From Methylobacterium sp. E-045 (GTDB lineage Bacteria > Pseudomonadota > Alphaproteobacteria > Rhizobiales > Beijerinckiaceae): DNA of 64,000 nucleotides. The notes beneath the pieces were generated by a model that was not told the DNA's origin, did not search any database, and saw only the letters and a program-made list of their open reading frames with translations. The stretch is from positions 1 to 64,000 of the forward strand of contig NZ_JAKSYE010000075.1 of the NCBI RefSeq assembly GCF_022829685.1, in the 5' to 3' direction. Of the stretch, positions 8,811 through 17,414 are shown in pieces (position 1 is the first letter of the stretch; each line of letters starts with the position of its first letter). The translations under genes and the position numbers were made by a program.

Positions 8811-8999
8811 CGACCTGACCGGGGGAGAGTTGTGCGCTCCGCCGTCGGTGGGGGTGTCTAGAATCTCCTTTTCGGCTTGGCAACCCCTTTGCGACCGATC
8901 GGCCTGCCTTTCTGCGATCCGCGTGCCGGAGGGTGGTCGCGGGACGCAGTGTCGGTCATGCTGGCCGCTCTCCCTATCGCAGGATACGCCCGACCCGTC

Positions 9000-10049
9000 A
9001 TGACCACGCGCACCCCCTCCCTCTCCGGCGACGTCCTCGCCGCCATCGGCGGAACGCCGCTGATCCACCTGCGCCGTGCCTCGGACCTCACCGGCTGCAC
9101 CATCCTCGGCAAGGCCGAGTTCCTCAATCCCGGCCTGTCCGTGAAGGACCGGGCCGCCCTGTCCATCGTCGCGGATGCCGAGCGGCGCGGGTCGATCCGG
9201 CCGGGCGGCACCATCGTCGAGGGGACGGCGGGCAATACCGGCATCGGGCTCGCCCTCGTCGCCTCGGTCCGCGGCTATCGTACGGTCATCGTCATCCCCG
9301 AGACGCAGTCGGCCGAGAAGAAGGAGACCCTGCGCCTCGCCGGCGCCCGCCTCGTCGAGGTGCCGGCCGCGCCGTTCTCCAATCCGGACAACTACGTCCA
9401 TGTGGCGCGCCGGCTCGCCGAGCGTCTGGCAGCGACCGAACCGGCCGGCGCCTTCTTCGCGAACCAGTTCGACAACGTCGCCAACCGGCAGGCGCATGTG
9501 GACACGACCGGCCCCGAGCTCTTCGCCGCGACGGAGGGGCGGATCGACGGCTTCGTCTGCGCGGCCGGGACGGGCGGCACCCTCGCCGGCACCGCCCAGG
9601 CGCTGCGGACGCTCAAGCCCGGAATCACCGTCGCGCTCGCCGACCCCGAGGGATCGGCCCTTCATGCCTACTACACCACCGGCACGCTGAAGGCCGAAGG
9701 CTCCTCGATCACCGAAGGGATCGGCCAGGGCCGGGTGACCGCCAATCTCGAAGGGTTCCGACCGGACCATTCCTTCCGCATCCCCGACACGGAGGCCCTG
9801 GACATCGTGTTCGGCCTGATGCGCGAGGAAGGGCTCAGTCTGGGCGGCTCATCGGGAATCAACGTCGCCGGTGCGATCCGGCTGGCACGGGTTCTCGGCC
9901 CCGGCCACACCATCGCGACGATCCTCTGCGACGGGGCGGCGCGCTACGCATCGAAGCTGTTCAACCCGGCCTTCCTGACCGAGCGCGGGTTGCCCGTGCC
10001 GCCCTGGCTCACGGAAACGGCGGGCGAACTGCCGGACTGGCGGGCGTGA
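9000..10049 (+). CDS. cysK: cysteine synthase A (O-acetylserine sulfhydrylase)
   Basis: A PLP enzyme of 349 residues that makes L-cysteine from O-acetylserine and sulfide. The PLP lysine is Lys49 in N-P-G-L-S-V-K-D-R, the substrate loop is E-G-T-A-G-N-T-G near residue 78, and the phosphate-binding loop is A-G-T-G-G-T near 196. S-G-G-S-S-G-I-N appears near the end. The ATG at 9000 is preferred over the frame opening at 8877 because it begins the conserved domain. The Leu in the N-P-G-L-S segment, where many family members have Gly, is a minor variation. It is the first chromosomal gene after tRNA-Arg. A cystathionine beta-synthase-like role is possible but less likely, as there is no CBS domain. 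Confidence 0.88.
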   Translation: MTTRTPSLSGDVLAAIGGTPLIHLRRASDLTGCTILGKAEFLNPGLSVKDRAALSIVADAERRGSIRPGGTIVEGTAGNTGIGLALVASVRGYRTVIVIPETQSAEKKETLRLAGARLVEVPAAPFSNPDNYVHVARRLAERLAATEPAGAFFANQFDNVANRQAHVDTTGPELFAATEGRIDGFVCAAGTGGTLAGTAQALRTLKPGITVALADPEGSALHAYYTTGTLKAEGSSITEGIGQGRVTANLEGFRPDHSFRIPDTEALDIVFGLMREEGLSLGGSSGINVAGAIRLARVLGPGHTIATILCDGAARYASKLFNPAFLTERGLPVPPWLTETAGELPDWRA

Positions 10050-10182
10050 CAGCGACTTTCCTGCAACACCGTCATCAATCTGCATCATTGTGACGCGCAA
10101 GCGTTGAACGGAATCGGCGGATGGACGTTTCACCGGTCAAGCTCAAGCAATGTTGGTTGGGCGTGACCGGAGTTTCTTTCCC

Positions 10183-10338
10183 ATGACCCTGACCACCATC
10201 CTGCTCATCATCCTGATCCTCGCCGTCCTCGGCGGCGGCAACTTCCTCGGTGGCGGTGCTTATCGCGGGCAGAGTTTCGGTCTGGGCGGTATCCTCATCA
10301 TCATCCTGATCGTGCTGCTGGTCACGGGACGCCTCTGA
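10183..10338 (+). CDS. DUF3309-like small membrane protein
   Basis: A 51-residue hydrophobic miniprotein from the ATG at 10183 (the frame opens at 10150). Two short Leu/Ile-rich membrane segments flank a Gly-rich loop (L-G-G-G-N-F-L-G-G-G), and it ends in V-T-G-R-L. This matches the DUF3309 pattern of tiny alphaproteobacterial membrane proteins that start M-T-L-x-T-I-L-L-I-I-L-I-L and end in G-R-hydrophobic. The function is unknown. Confidence 0.7.
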   Translation: MTLTTILLIILILAVLGGGNFLGGGAYRGQSFGLGGILIIILIVLLVTGRL

Positions 10339-10416
10339 TCGCACGTCCGAACCGGCGGGGTGTTCCGGCGCCCCGCCGTTCACGCATCGCGATCCGAACG
10401 GGACCGAGCGGATCCC

Positions 10417-11871
10417 CTACGGACAGGTGAGGCCGACCACCGAGCCGGCCGCCCTGGAGGCGACCGCGCCCAAGGTCGAGCCCGACCTGTCGGTGGCCGT
10501 AACCGGCGAGATGCCGTTCTCGGCCAGAAACGCCACCGCCACGCGGCCATCGACCAGGGGGTAGCTCATCGGCGGCGCAACACCGGCGACGAGCCGGGGC
10601 GATAACGGATAACGCGCGACGAGGCCCGCCAGGGCGCCGTCCCGGTCGAGCACGACGGCCCCCGACGATCCCGGCTGAAGCGGCGCGGAGAGCCGCTCCT
10701 GGCCCACTTGGCCCGACGAGACTTGGCCCGACGAGATTTGGCCTGACGAGACGGCGATGCCTCCTCCCGCATCGGCCCCCAGGACCACGAGCGCGTCGCC
10801 CGGCGTCAATGCGCTCCCCCGCGCGGCCAGGGGGGCGACACGGCCCTTGACGCCGGCCCCTTCCAGAAGCGCCAGACCCCGCCCTGGATCCACTTTGACG
10901 ATGCGCGCCGCCATGTCGGCGATCCGGGGCGCCGCGCAGGCCTCCAGGGCTGACGAGGTCGTCAGGACACGCCCCGGGGCGACGATGAGGCCGATGCCTG
11001 CCGTCGCAGCAGATCGGGACAGAGGTGGGAGGGCTCTCACGGCCGGCCCCGGCAGGGGCCTGTCAAGCGTCCCGCCCGGTTTGGCCGCCACCTGGGCAGG
11101 GGCCGTATCGGCCGTCTCGGGGAACGGCGCGAAGCTGTTGGCGATGGCGATGACCAGGCGGTCCACATCCGGCCCGAGGGCCTTGTCGTAGCCGATGGTG
11201 AAGCCGCGAATTCCCCCCGCGCCGGCGGCATAGCGAATGTAGGATTTGCCCGTCGCCGTCTCGCCGGTGACCACGAGGAAGTCCGGCCGCTTGATCTTGT
11301 AGGTCACCTTGCGGTCGGCGGCCGGCGCGGTGGCACGGGCGAACAGGGTGTCGAGACCGGTCTCGTCCGGGGAGAAGGACTTCGTGTCGAGGGTGACGCG
11401 ACCGTCCCCGCTCTGCCAGCGGGTTCCGCCGGCCTGAGGGCTGCGCTTGGCGAGCAGCCGCTCCGGCACGCCGATGACGACACCGCTCGCGGAATCTGGT
11501 TTCACGGTAAAACGCGCCGCCTTCCGGGCCATGTCGCCGGCCGCGAGGATTGCCGCCCGCATCCTTGCGTCGGGGAAGCCGGGCGCCGGGTTGCCGGCAC
11601 GCTTCTGGTAGGAGAGCAGGGCGTCGTAAGTGCGTCGCCCGAACGTGCCGGTGATCACGCTGTTGTAGTCGCCGGTCCAGACCAGGGCGTCCTGCCAGCC
11701 CTTTCTGTCCGCCTCCGACAGGGGCTCGAAGGCCGCCTTCGCCGCCTCGAAGGCGGGGTCGGCCGCCGGTGCGGGACGGGCGGGCGCTTGAGCGGGACCT
11801 TGCGCCTGAACCGGCAGGACGAGGAGGGCCAGAGCCGCCGCAGCCCCTGCGATTCGCGCGCGCTGCGTCAT
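10417..11871 (-). CDS. secreted trypsin-fold protein with degenerate catalytic site
   Basis: A 484-residue exported protein with a signal peptide (residues 1-23 ending A-Q-A). A peptidoglycan-binding-like region at about 50-100 (Y-N-S-V-I-T-G-T-F-G) is followed by a central domain and a C-terminal trypsin-like beta-barrel from about 290. The barrel keeps G-T/I-G-L-I-V and a serine in P-G-S-S-G-A. The expected T-N-x-H segment reads T-T-S-S, and the Asp region reads G-R-G-L-A-L-L, so His and Asp are lost. It is probably a non-proteolytic binding protein. It is divergent from the alpha-2-macroglobulin gene, a protease inhibitor family, so a periplasmic link is possible but is inference. Confidence 0.65.
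   Translation of the reverse strand: MTQRARIAGAAAALALLVLPVQAQGPAQAPARPAPAADPAFEAAKAAFEPLSEADRKGWQDALVWTGDYNSVITGTFGRRTYDALLSYQKRAGNPAPGFPDARMRAAILAAGDMARKAARFTVKPDSASGVVIGVPERLLAKRSPQAGGTRWQSGDGRVTLDTKSFSPDETGLDTLFARATAPAADRKVTYKIKRPDFLVVTGETATGKSYIRYAAGAGGIRGFTIGYDKALGPDVDRLVIAIANSFAPFPETADTAPAQVAAKPGGTLDRPLPGPAVRALPPLSRSAATAGIGLIVAPGRVLTTSSALEACAAPRIADMAARIVKVDPGRGLALLEGAGVKGRVAPLAARGSALTPGDALVVLGADAGGGIAVSSGQISSGQVSSGQVGQERLSAPLQPGSSGAVVLDRDGALAGLVARYPLSPRLVAGVAPPMSYPLVDGRVAVAFLAENGISPVTATDRSGSTLGAVASRAAGSVVGLTCP
10707..10751. repeat. three tandem 15-bp units inside the pseudoprotease gene
   Basis: Three consecutive 15-bp units with consensus CTTGGCCCGACGAGA. The first two are identical and the third has two differences. 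On the coding strand they encode three S-S-G-Q-(I/V) blocks in an exposed loop before the serine segment. The unit is a multiple of three, so copy-number change would preserve the frame. Confidence 0.85.
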
Positions 11872-12022
11872 GGTTCACGCTCCCCGATGGCCTTTTGGCG
11901 ATGCCGTCTGCGGAGGTGTGACAGAGGGATCGCCCGATTTCCAGCGGCTCGTTAGGGCGAACGCGTCATTGCGGCGGCTGCGCGAGGTGCTAGGGTCCGG
12001 CGCGGCCCCGAGGGGGGATCGG

Positions 12023-15000
12023 ATGCCGCCGAGGACGAGGTGGGCGATGTCGGGATCAACCGGGCTCGGGCGCGCGACCGCCCGTCTTGCCAAAAGCTTT
12101 CTTGCCAAAAGTTTTCTCGCCAGAGGCGTTCTCGCCGGCTCCCTGGCCCTCGGCGGCCTCGTCGCGGCACCGGCCTTCGCCCAGGCGCCGGACCGGCCGG
12201 TGGCGCGGCTTGCCACCCCGAAATCAGCGCCATCCCCCAAGGCTTTCGTGCGTGACGCGCTGGCCAGTGACGCGGTCCGTCTCGAAGCGACGGTGAAGGC
12301 CGATTCCGCCACGTCGGGCCTCACCAAACCGGCGGCCAAGCTGCGTGCCGAGGGCGAGGCCCTGGTGGAGGCCGAGAAGCCGGCCGATGCCCTCAAGCCC
12401 CTCGCCGGCGCCATCGCCGCCGATGCGGGTGATCCGCAGAACTGGCTCGCCTATGCCCGCGCCGCGAGCACGGTGGGCAATGACGAGCAGACCGGCGACT
12501 ATTCCTACCGACGGACCCTGCGCGGTCAGGCTCGGGCCGCCGCCTATCAGGCTTACCTGAAGGCCCGCGGTGCCGCCGCCGAGGCCGAGGCCCTGGCGGT
12601 GCTGGGCGAGGTCTATGCCGATGAATCCGAGTGGCGGCCCTCCCTCGAGGCCTACCGCGCCAGCCTCGCGCTCGCCGACGACGCCACGGTGCGCGAGACC
12701 TATGAGGGTCTGCGCGCCGAGCACGGCTTCCGCATCCTCGACTACAAGGTCGATTCCGACGCCGCCGCTCCGCGCGTCTGCTTCCAGTTCTCCGAGAGCC
12801 TCGCGCCGAAGACCGACTTCGCGCCCTTCGTCGCCGTCTCGGGCGCGGCCAACGCCGCCGTCACCGGCAGCGGCCAGCAGATCTGCGTCGACGGGCTGAA
12901 GCATGGCGAGCGCTACGCCTTCGTGCTGCGCTCGGGCATCCCGTCCTCCGTGGGCGAGGCCTTGCTGAAATCGGCCGATTACGAAGTCTACGTGCGGGAC
13001 CGCTCGCCCCAGGTGCGCTTCACGGGTCGCAATTATGTCCTGCCGCGCACCGGCCAGGCCGGCGTGCCCCTGGTCTCGGTCAACGCCCCGAAGATCGACG
13101 TGGAGGTGCTGCGCGTCGGTGACCGTGGCCTGCTGCCGTCCCTGCGCTCGGAAGAATTCCTCGGCCAGCTCAGCGGCATGACCGCGAAGACCATCGCCGA
13201 CCAGAAGGGCAGCCGCGTCTGGAAGGGTACCCTCGATACCGCCAAGGCCGAACTGAACCACGAGGCGGTCACGGCCTTCCCGGTGCTGCAGGCGGTCGGC
13301 AAGCTGGAGCCCGGTATCTACATCATGCTGGCCCAGGCCAGCGGCGTCGCCACGAATGTCGATGAAGACGGCGGCTACGAGGCCCAGGCAACGCAATGGT
13401 TCGTCGTCTCCGATCTCGGCCTGACCGCCTTCAAGGGCCGCGACGGCATCCACGTCTTCGCCCGCTCGCTCGCCAGCGCGAAGACGGTGCCCGGAGCCGA
13501 GATCCGTCTGGTGGCCCGCAACAACGAGGTGCTGGCGACGAAGAAGACCGACGGCCAGGGCCACGTCGCCTTCGATCCGGGCCTCGCGCGGGGCGAGGGT
13601 GGGATCGCGCCCGGCCTCGTCGTGGCGCAGCTCGGCGACGATTACGGCTTCCTCGATTTCTCGCAGAGCGCCTTCGATCTCACCGATCGCGGCGTGAAGG
13701 GGCGGCCGCAGCCGGGCGCGGTGGAGGCCTACGTCTTCCCCGAGCGCGGGGTCTACCGCTCCGGCGAGACAGTGCAGATCACGGCCCTGCTGCGCGATGC
13801 CGCCGGCATCGCCGTGCCGGCCCTTCCCCTCACCCTGGTGGTGAAGCGCCCGGACGGGGTCGAGTATCGCCGCGCCCAGGTCGCCGATGCCGGCCTCGGC
13901 GGCCGCGCCCTCCCCCTCGCCCTGATGTCGGGCGCGATGCACGGTACCTGGCGGATCGCCGCCTATACCGACGCGAAGGCGCCGCCCGTCGGCGAGGCGA
14001 CGTTCCTCGTCGAGGATTACGTTCCCGAGCGCCTGGAGGTGACGCTGACGCCGAAGCGCCCGACCCTGACCAAGGGCGAGCCGGCCATCGTCGACGTCGC
14101 CGCGCGCTACCTCTACGGCGCACCGGGCTCGGGCCTCGACGTGTCGGGCACGGTCCTGGTCCAGGCGGCCGCGACGAACGGGATCAAGGGGCTCGACGGG
14201 TTCTCCATCGGCCTCGACGACGAGAAGGTGGAGGCGACCTCGGCCGAGATCGAGGCCAAGGCCACCACGGACGCCAAGGGGCTGGCGACCCTCACCGTGC
14301 CGGTCCAGACGCTCAGCGCCCCCCGGCCCACCGAGGCGAAGATCACCCTCCAGGTCGGCGAGCCCGGCGGTCGGGCGCTGAGCCGCAGCCTCACCCTGCC
14401 GATCCTGCCGGCTAACCCCGTCCTGGCTATCCGCAAGAACTTCTCCGGCGACCTCACCGAGGGCGGCGTCGCCGCGTTCGACGTGGTCATGGCGAGCCCC
14501 GACGGACGGAGACTCCCGCAGAACGGCGTCGCCTGGACCCTGTCCAGGGTCGACCGGAACTACCAATGGTACCGCGAGGGCGGGCGCTGGTCGTTCGAGC
14601 CGGTGACCTCGACGCGGCGCATCGCCGACGGGCGGCTCGATCTCGCCGCCGACGCGCCGGGCCGGGTGAATTCCACGGTCGGCTTCGGCACCTACCGCCT
14701 CGAAGCCCTGGTCGCCGGCCGGCCCGAGGCCACGGTCAGCGTCACCTTCACCGTGGGCTGGGGCGGGTCCGAGACCGCGGACGTGCCCGATCTCCTCGAC
14801 CTCAAGCTCGACAAGCCGAGCTATGCCGCCGGCGAGACCCTGAGGGCGCGCCTCCAGCCGCGATTCAAGGGCACGGCGACCCTCGCCGTGGTGAGCGACA
14901 AGGTCCACGACATCCTCGACGTCACGGTGCCGGAGGGCGGCGCCACGGTGGACATTCCCGTGAAGGCGGAATGGGGGGCGGGCGCCTATCTCGTGGCCAC

Positions 15001-17410
15001 CGCCTACCGGCCGCTCGATCAGGCCGCCAAGCGCCTGCCGGGCCGGGCTTTGGGCCTCGCCTGGTTCTCGGTGGATACCGACAAACGCAGCCTCGCCGTG
15101 ACCGTCGGGGCGCCCGCGACCACGCGGCCCCGCGAGACCCTGACCCTGCCGATCCAGCTCGCCGGCCTCGCCTCCGGGGAGGAGGCGCGGGTGAGCGTGG
15201 CCCTGGTCGATGTCGGCATCCTCAACCTGACCCGCTACGAATCGCCCAACCCGTTCGGCTATTTCTTCGGACAGAAGGCGCTCGGACCGGAGATCCGTGA
15301 CCTCTACGGATACCTGATCGACGGCATGCAGGGGACGCTCGGCGCGATCCGCTCGGGCGGTGACGGCGGCGCGGCGGAACTCTCCGATTCGCCCCCGACC
15401 CAGGCGCCGTTGGCGCTCTATTCCGGCGTGGTCCGCGTCGGCCCCGACGGCCGCGCCAGCGTCGACTTTCCCCTGCCCGCCTTCAACGGCACCGGCCGGG
15501 TGATGGTGACCGCCTGGAGCAAGACCAGGGTCGGCTCGGCCCAGGCCGACGTGATCATCCGCGATCCCGTCGTGCTCACCGGCACCCTGCCGCGCTTCCT
15601 CAATGTCGGCGACCGCTCGCGCTTCTTCATCGCCATCGACAATGTCGAGGGGCAGGCCGGCGACTACACCGTGGATCTCGACCTCACCGGCCCGGTCCTG
15701 GTCTCGGCCGGCGCGGTCCACAGCACCCTGAAGCTGGAGCCCGGGGCGAAGACCTCGCTCGTCATCCCGATCACCGCCGCCGGCCCCGGCCTGTCGCGGC
15801 TCGACGTGAACCTGTCCGGCCCCGGCATCACCGGCACCGTCGGCCAGAGCTTCTCGCTGAACATCGGCCCCGGCACCGGCGCCCTGGTCCGCCGCTCGGT
15901 GAGTTCCCTCGAACCCGGCGCCAGCCTGCAGGTGACGGGCGACCTCCTGGCCGACATCCTCCCCGGCACCGGATCGGTCTCGGTGACGGCCTCCTCCCTC
16001 GCCGCCCTCGACGTGCCCGCCCTGCTCCAGGCGCTGGACCGCTATCCCTATGGCTGCTCGGAACAGACCGTGAGCCGGGCAATGCCGCTCCTCTACGTCA
16101 ACAAGCTCGCCTCATTCGACAGGCTCGGCATCGACGACAAGGTGGACGAGCGGGTGCGGGAGGCCATCGACCGCGTGCTCTCGCGCCAGGACGCGTCGGG
16201 CGATTTCGGCCTGTGGAGCGTCGGCGGGTCGAGCGACGTCTGGCTCAATGCCTACGTCACCGACTTCCTGACCCGTGCCCGCGAACGGGGCTTCGCCGTG
16301 CCGCAGACCGCCTTCGCCAATGCCCTGGACCGCCTGCGCAACACCGTGGCCAACACCACGGAGGTGCGCGACGGCGGCATGGACATCGCCTACGCGGCCT
16401 ATGTTCTGGCCCGCAACGGCCGCCCGGTGATGGGCGACCTGCGCTACCTCGCCGACACCAAGCTCGGTGAGTTCGCGACTCCCCTCGGACGCGGCCAGAT
16501 CGCGGCGGCTCTCGCCCTCCTCGGCGACCGGGGCCGCGCGGCCAGGGCTTTCGACTCGGCGGTGACGGCGCTGGGATCCGCGCGCGACACCTCGACCTAT
16601 CGCGCCGATTACGGCTCGCGCCTGCGCGACGGGGCCGGCCTTCTCGCCCTTGCCGCCGAAACGGGCCTCGCCCGCGAGACCATCCGGCCGCTGGGTCAGG
16701 TCATCACCCAGGAGCGCGCCGGCGGCCGCCTCACCAGCACCCAGGAGAATGCCTGGATGGTGCTCGCCGCCGAGGGCCTCGCCAAGGACGCGGAGGCGTT
16801 GAGCTTCAGCGTCGACGGCACGCGGCAATCGGGCCCGGTCTCGCGGCTCTACCGCGCGCCCGCTCTCGATGGGAGGACCGTCACCATCACGAATGACGGG
16901 ACGAGCGCCGCCCAGACGGTGGTGAGCGTGTCGGGCAATCCCATCGCGCCCGAGCCGGCGGAATCGCGCGGCTACACCATCGAGCGGACCTATCACCGCC
17001 TCGACGGCACGGCGGTGGATCTCGCTCAAGGGGTTCGCCAGAACGACCGCCTCGTGGTGGTGCTCAAGGTGACCGAGTCCAAGGCCAGCGCCGGCCGCCT
17101 CCTGCTGGTGGACCGCCTTCCCGCCGGCCTCGAGATCGACAACCCGAAGCTCCTCGATTCCGATGCCCTGGCGGGGCTCGCCTTCGCCAAGTCGGACGTG
17201 CAGCCGGTGAGCACCGAGTTCCGCGACGACCGTTTCGTGGCGGCCTACGAACGGTCGCCGGAGCAATCCGCCTTCTTCACGGTGGCCTATACCGTGCGGG
17301 CGGTCTCACCCGGCACCTACGTCCATCCCGGCGCCACCATCGAGGACATGTACCGCCCCGAGCGCTTCGGCCGCACCGGATTCGGTTCGGTCGAGGTGAG
17401 CGCGAAATAG
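12023..17410 (+). CDS. bacterial alpha-2-macroglobulin family protein, thioester type
   Basis: A 1,795-residue periplasmic or anchored protein. ATG 12023 follows a GGGGGGAT ribosome binding site (ATG 12047 is an alternative). A signal peptide ends near P-A-F-A-Q-A. Macroglobulin-like beta domains follow, then the thioester motif Y-G-C1345-S-E-Q1348 and an all-helical thioester-domain region to about 1,600. These proteins trap attacking proteases covalently through the Cys-Gln thioester. The gene is translationally coupled (4-bp gap) to pbpC, the conserved partner that repairs peptidoglycan, so the two form an envelope-defence pair. The signal peptide contains a tandem repeat (12086-12130). 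Confidence 0.93.
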   Translation: MPPRTRWAMSGSTGLGRATARLAKSFLAKSFLARGVLAGSLALGGLVAAPAFAQAPDRPVARLATPKSAPSPKAFVRDALASDAVRLEATVKADSATSGLTKPAAKLRAEGEALVEAEKPADALKPLAGAIAADAGDPQNWLAYARAASTVGNDEQTGDYSYRRTLRGQARAAAYQAYLKARGAAAEAEALAVLGEVYADESEWRPSLEAYRASLALADDATVRETYEGLRAEHGFRILDYKVDSDAAAPRVCFQFSESLAPKTDFAPFVAVSGAANAAVTGSGQQICVDGLKHGERYAFVLRSGIPSSVGEALLKSADYEVYVRDRSPQVRFTGRNYVLPRTGQAGVPLVSVNAPKIDVEVLRVGDRGLLPSLRSEEFLGQLSGMTAKTIADQKGSRVWKGTLDTAKAELNHEAVTAFPVLQAVGKLEPGIYIMLAQASGVATNVDEDGGYEAQATQWFVVSDLGLTAFKGRDGIHVFARSLASAKTVPGAEIRLVARNNEVLATKKTDGQGHVAFDPGLARGEGGIAPGLVVAQLGDDYGFLDFSQSAFDLTDRGVKGRPQPGAVEAYVFPERGVYRSGETVQITALLRDAAGIAVPALPLTLVVKRPDGVEYRRAQVADAGLGGRALPLALMSGAMHGTWRIAAYTDAKAPPVGEATFLVEDYVPERLEVTLTPKRPTLTKGEPAIVDVAARYLYGAPGSGLDVSGTVLVQAAATNGIKGLDGFSIGLDDEKVEATSAEIEAKATTDAKGLATLTVPVQTLSAPRPTEAKITLQVGEPGGRALSRSLTLPILPANPVLAIRKNFSGDLTEGGVAAFDVVMASPDGRRLPQNGVAWTLSRVDRNYQWYREGGRWSFEPVTSTRRIADGRLDLAADAPGRVNSTVGFGTYRLEALVAGRPEATVSVTFTVGWGGSETADVPDLLDLKLDKPSYAAGETLRARLQPRFKGTATLAVVSDKVHDILDVTVPEGGATVDIPVKAEWGAGAYLVATAYRPLDQAAKRLPGRALGLAWFSVDTDKRSLAVTVGAPATTRPRETLTLPIQLAGLASGEEARVSVALVDVGILNLTRYESPNPFGYFFGQKALGPEIRDLYGYLIDGMQGTLGAIRSGGDGGAAELSDSPPTQAPLALYSGVVRVGPDGRASVDFPLPAFNGTGRVMVTAWSKTRVGSAQADVIIRDPVVLTGTLPRFLNVGDRSRFFIAIDNVEGQAGDYTVDLDLTGPVLVSAGAVHSTLKLEPGAKTSLVIPITAAGPGLSRLDVNLSGPGITGTVGQSFSLNIGPGTGALVRRSVSSLEPGASLQVTGDLLADILPGTGSVSVTASSLAALDVPALLQALDRYPYGCSEQTVSRAMPLLYVNKLASFDRLGIDDKVDERVREAIDRVLSRQDASGDFGLWSVGGSSDVWLNAYVTDFLTRARERGFAVPQTAFANALDRLRNTVANTTEVRDGGMDIAYAAYVLARNGRPVMGDLRYLADTKLGEFATPLGRGQIAAALALLGDRGRAARAFDSAVTALGSARDTSTYRADYGSRLRDGAGLLALAAETGLARETIRPLGQVITQERAGGRLTSTQENAWMVLAAEGLAKDAEALSFSVDGTRQSGPVSRLYRAPALDGRTVTITNDGTSAAQTVVSVSGNPIAPEPAESRGYTIERTYHRLDGTAVDLAQGVRQNDRLVVVLKVTESKASAGRLLLVDRLPAGLEIDNPKLLDSDALAGLAFAKSDVQPVSTEFRDDRFVAAYERSPEQSAFFTVAYTVRAVSPGTYVHPGATIEDMYRPERFGRTGFGSVEVSAK
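12086..12130. repeat. three tandem 15-bp units within the signal-peptide coding region
   Basis: Units CTTGCCAAAAGCTTT, CTTGCCAAAAGTTTT and the diverged CTCGCCAGAGGCGTT lie head to tail. They encode L-A-K-S-F twice and then L-A-R-G-V, giving an unusually long basic n-region before the hydrophobic core of the secretion signal. Confidence 0.8.
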
Positions 17411-17414
17411 GGCC

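Noticed and set aside
12224..15721. 1,165-codon open frame antisense to the macroglobulin gene
   Set aside because: Composition is His/Arg/Gly-rich shadow translation of a high-GC gene, with no domain, while the plus strand has a full macroglobulin with thioester.
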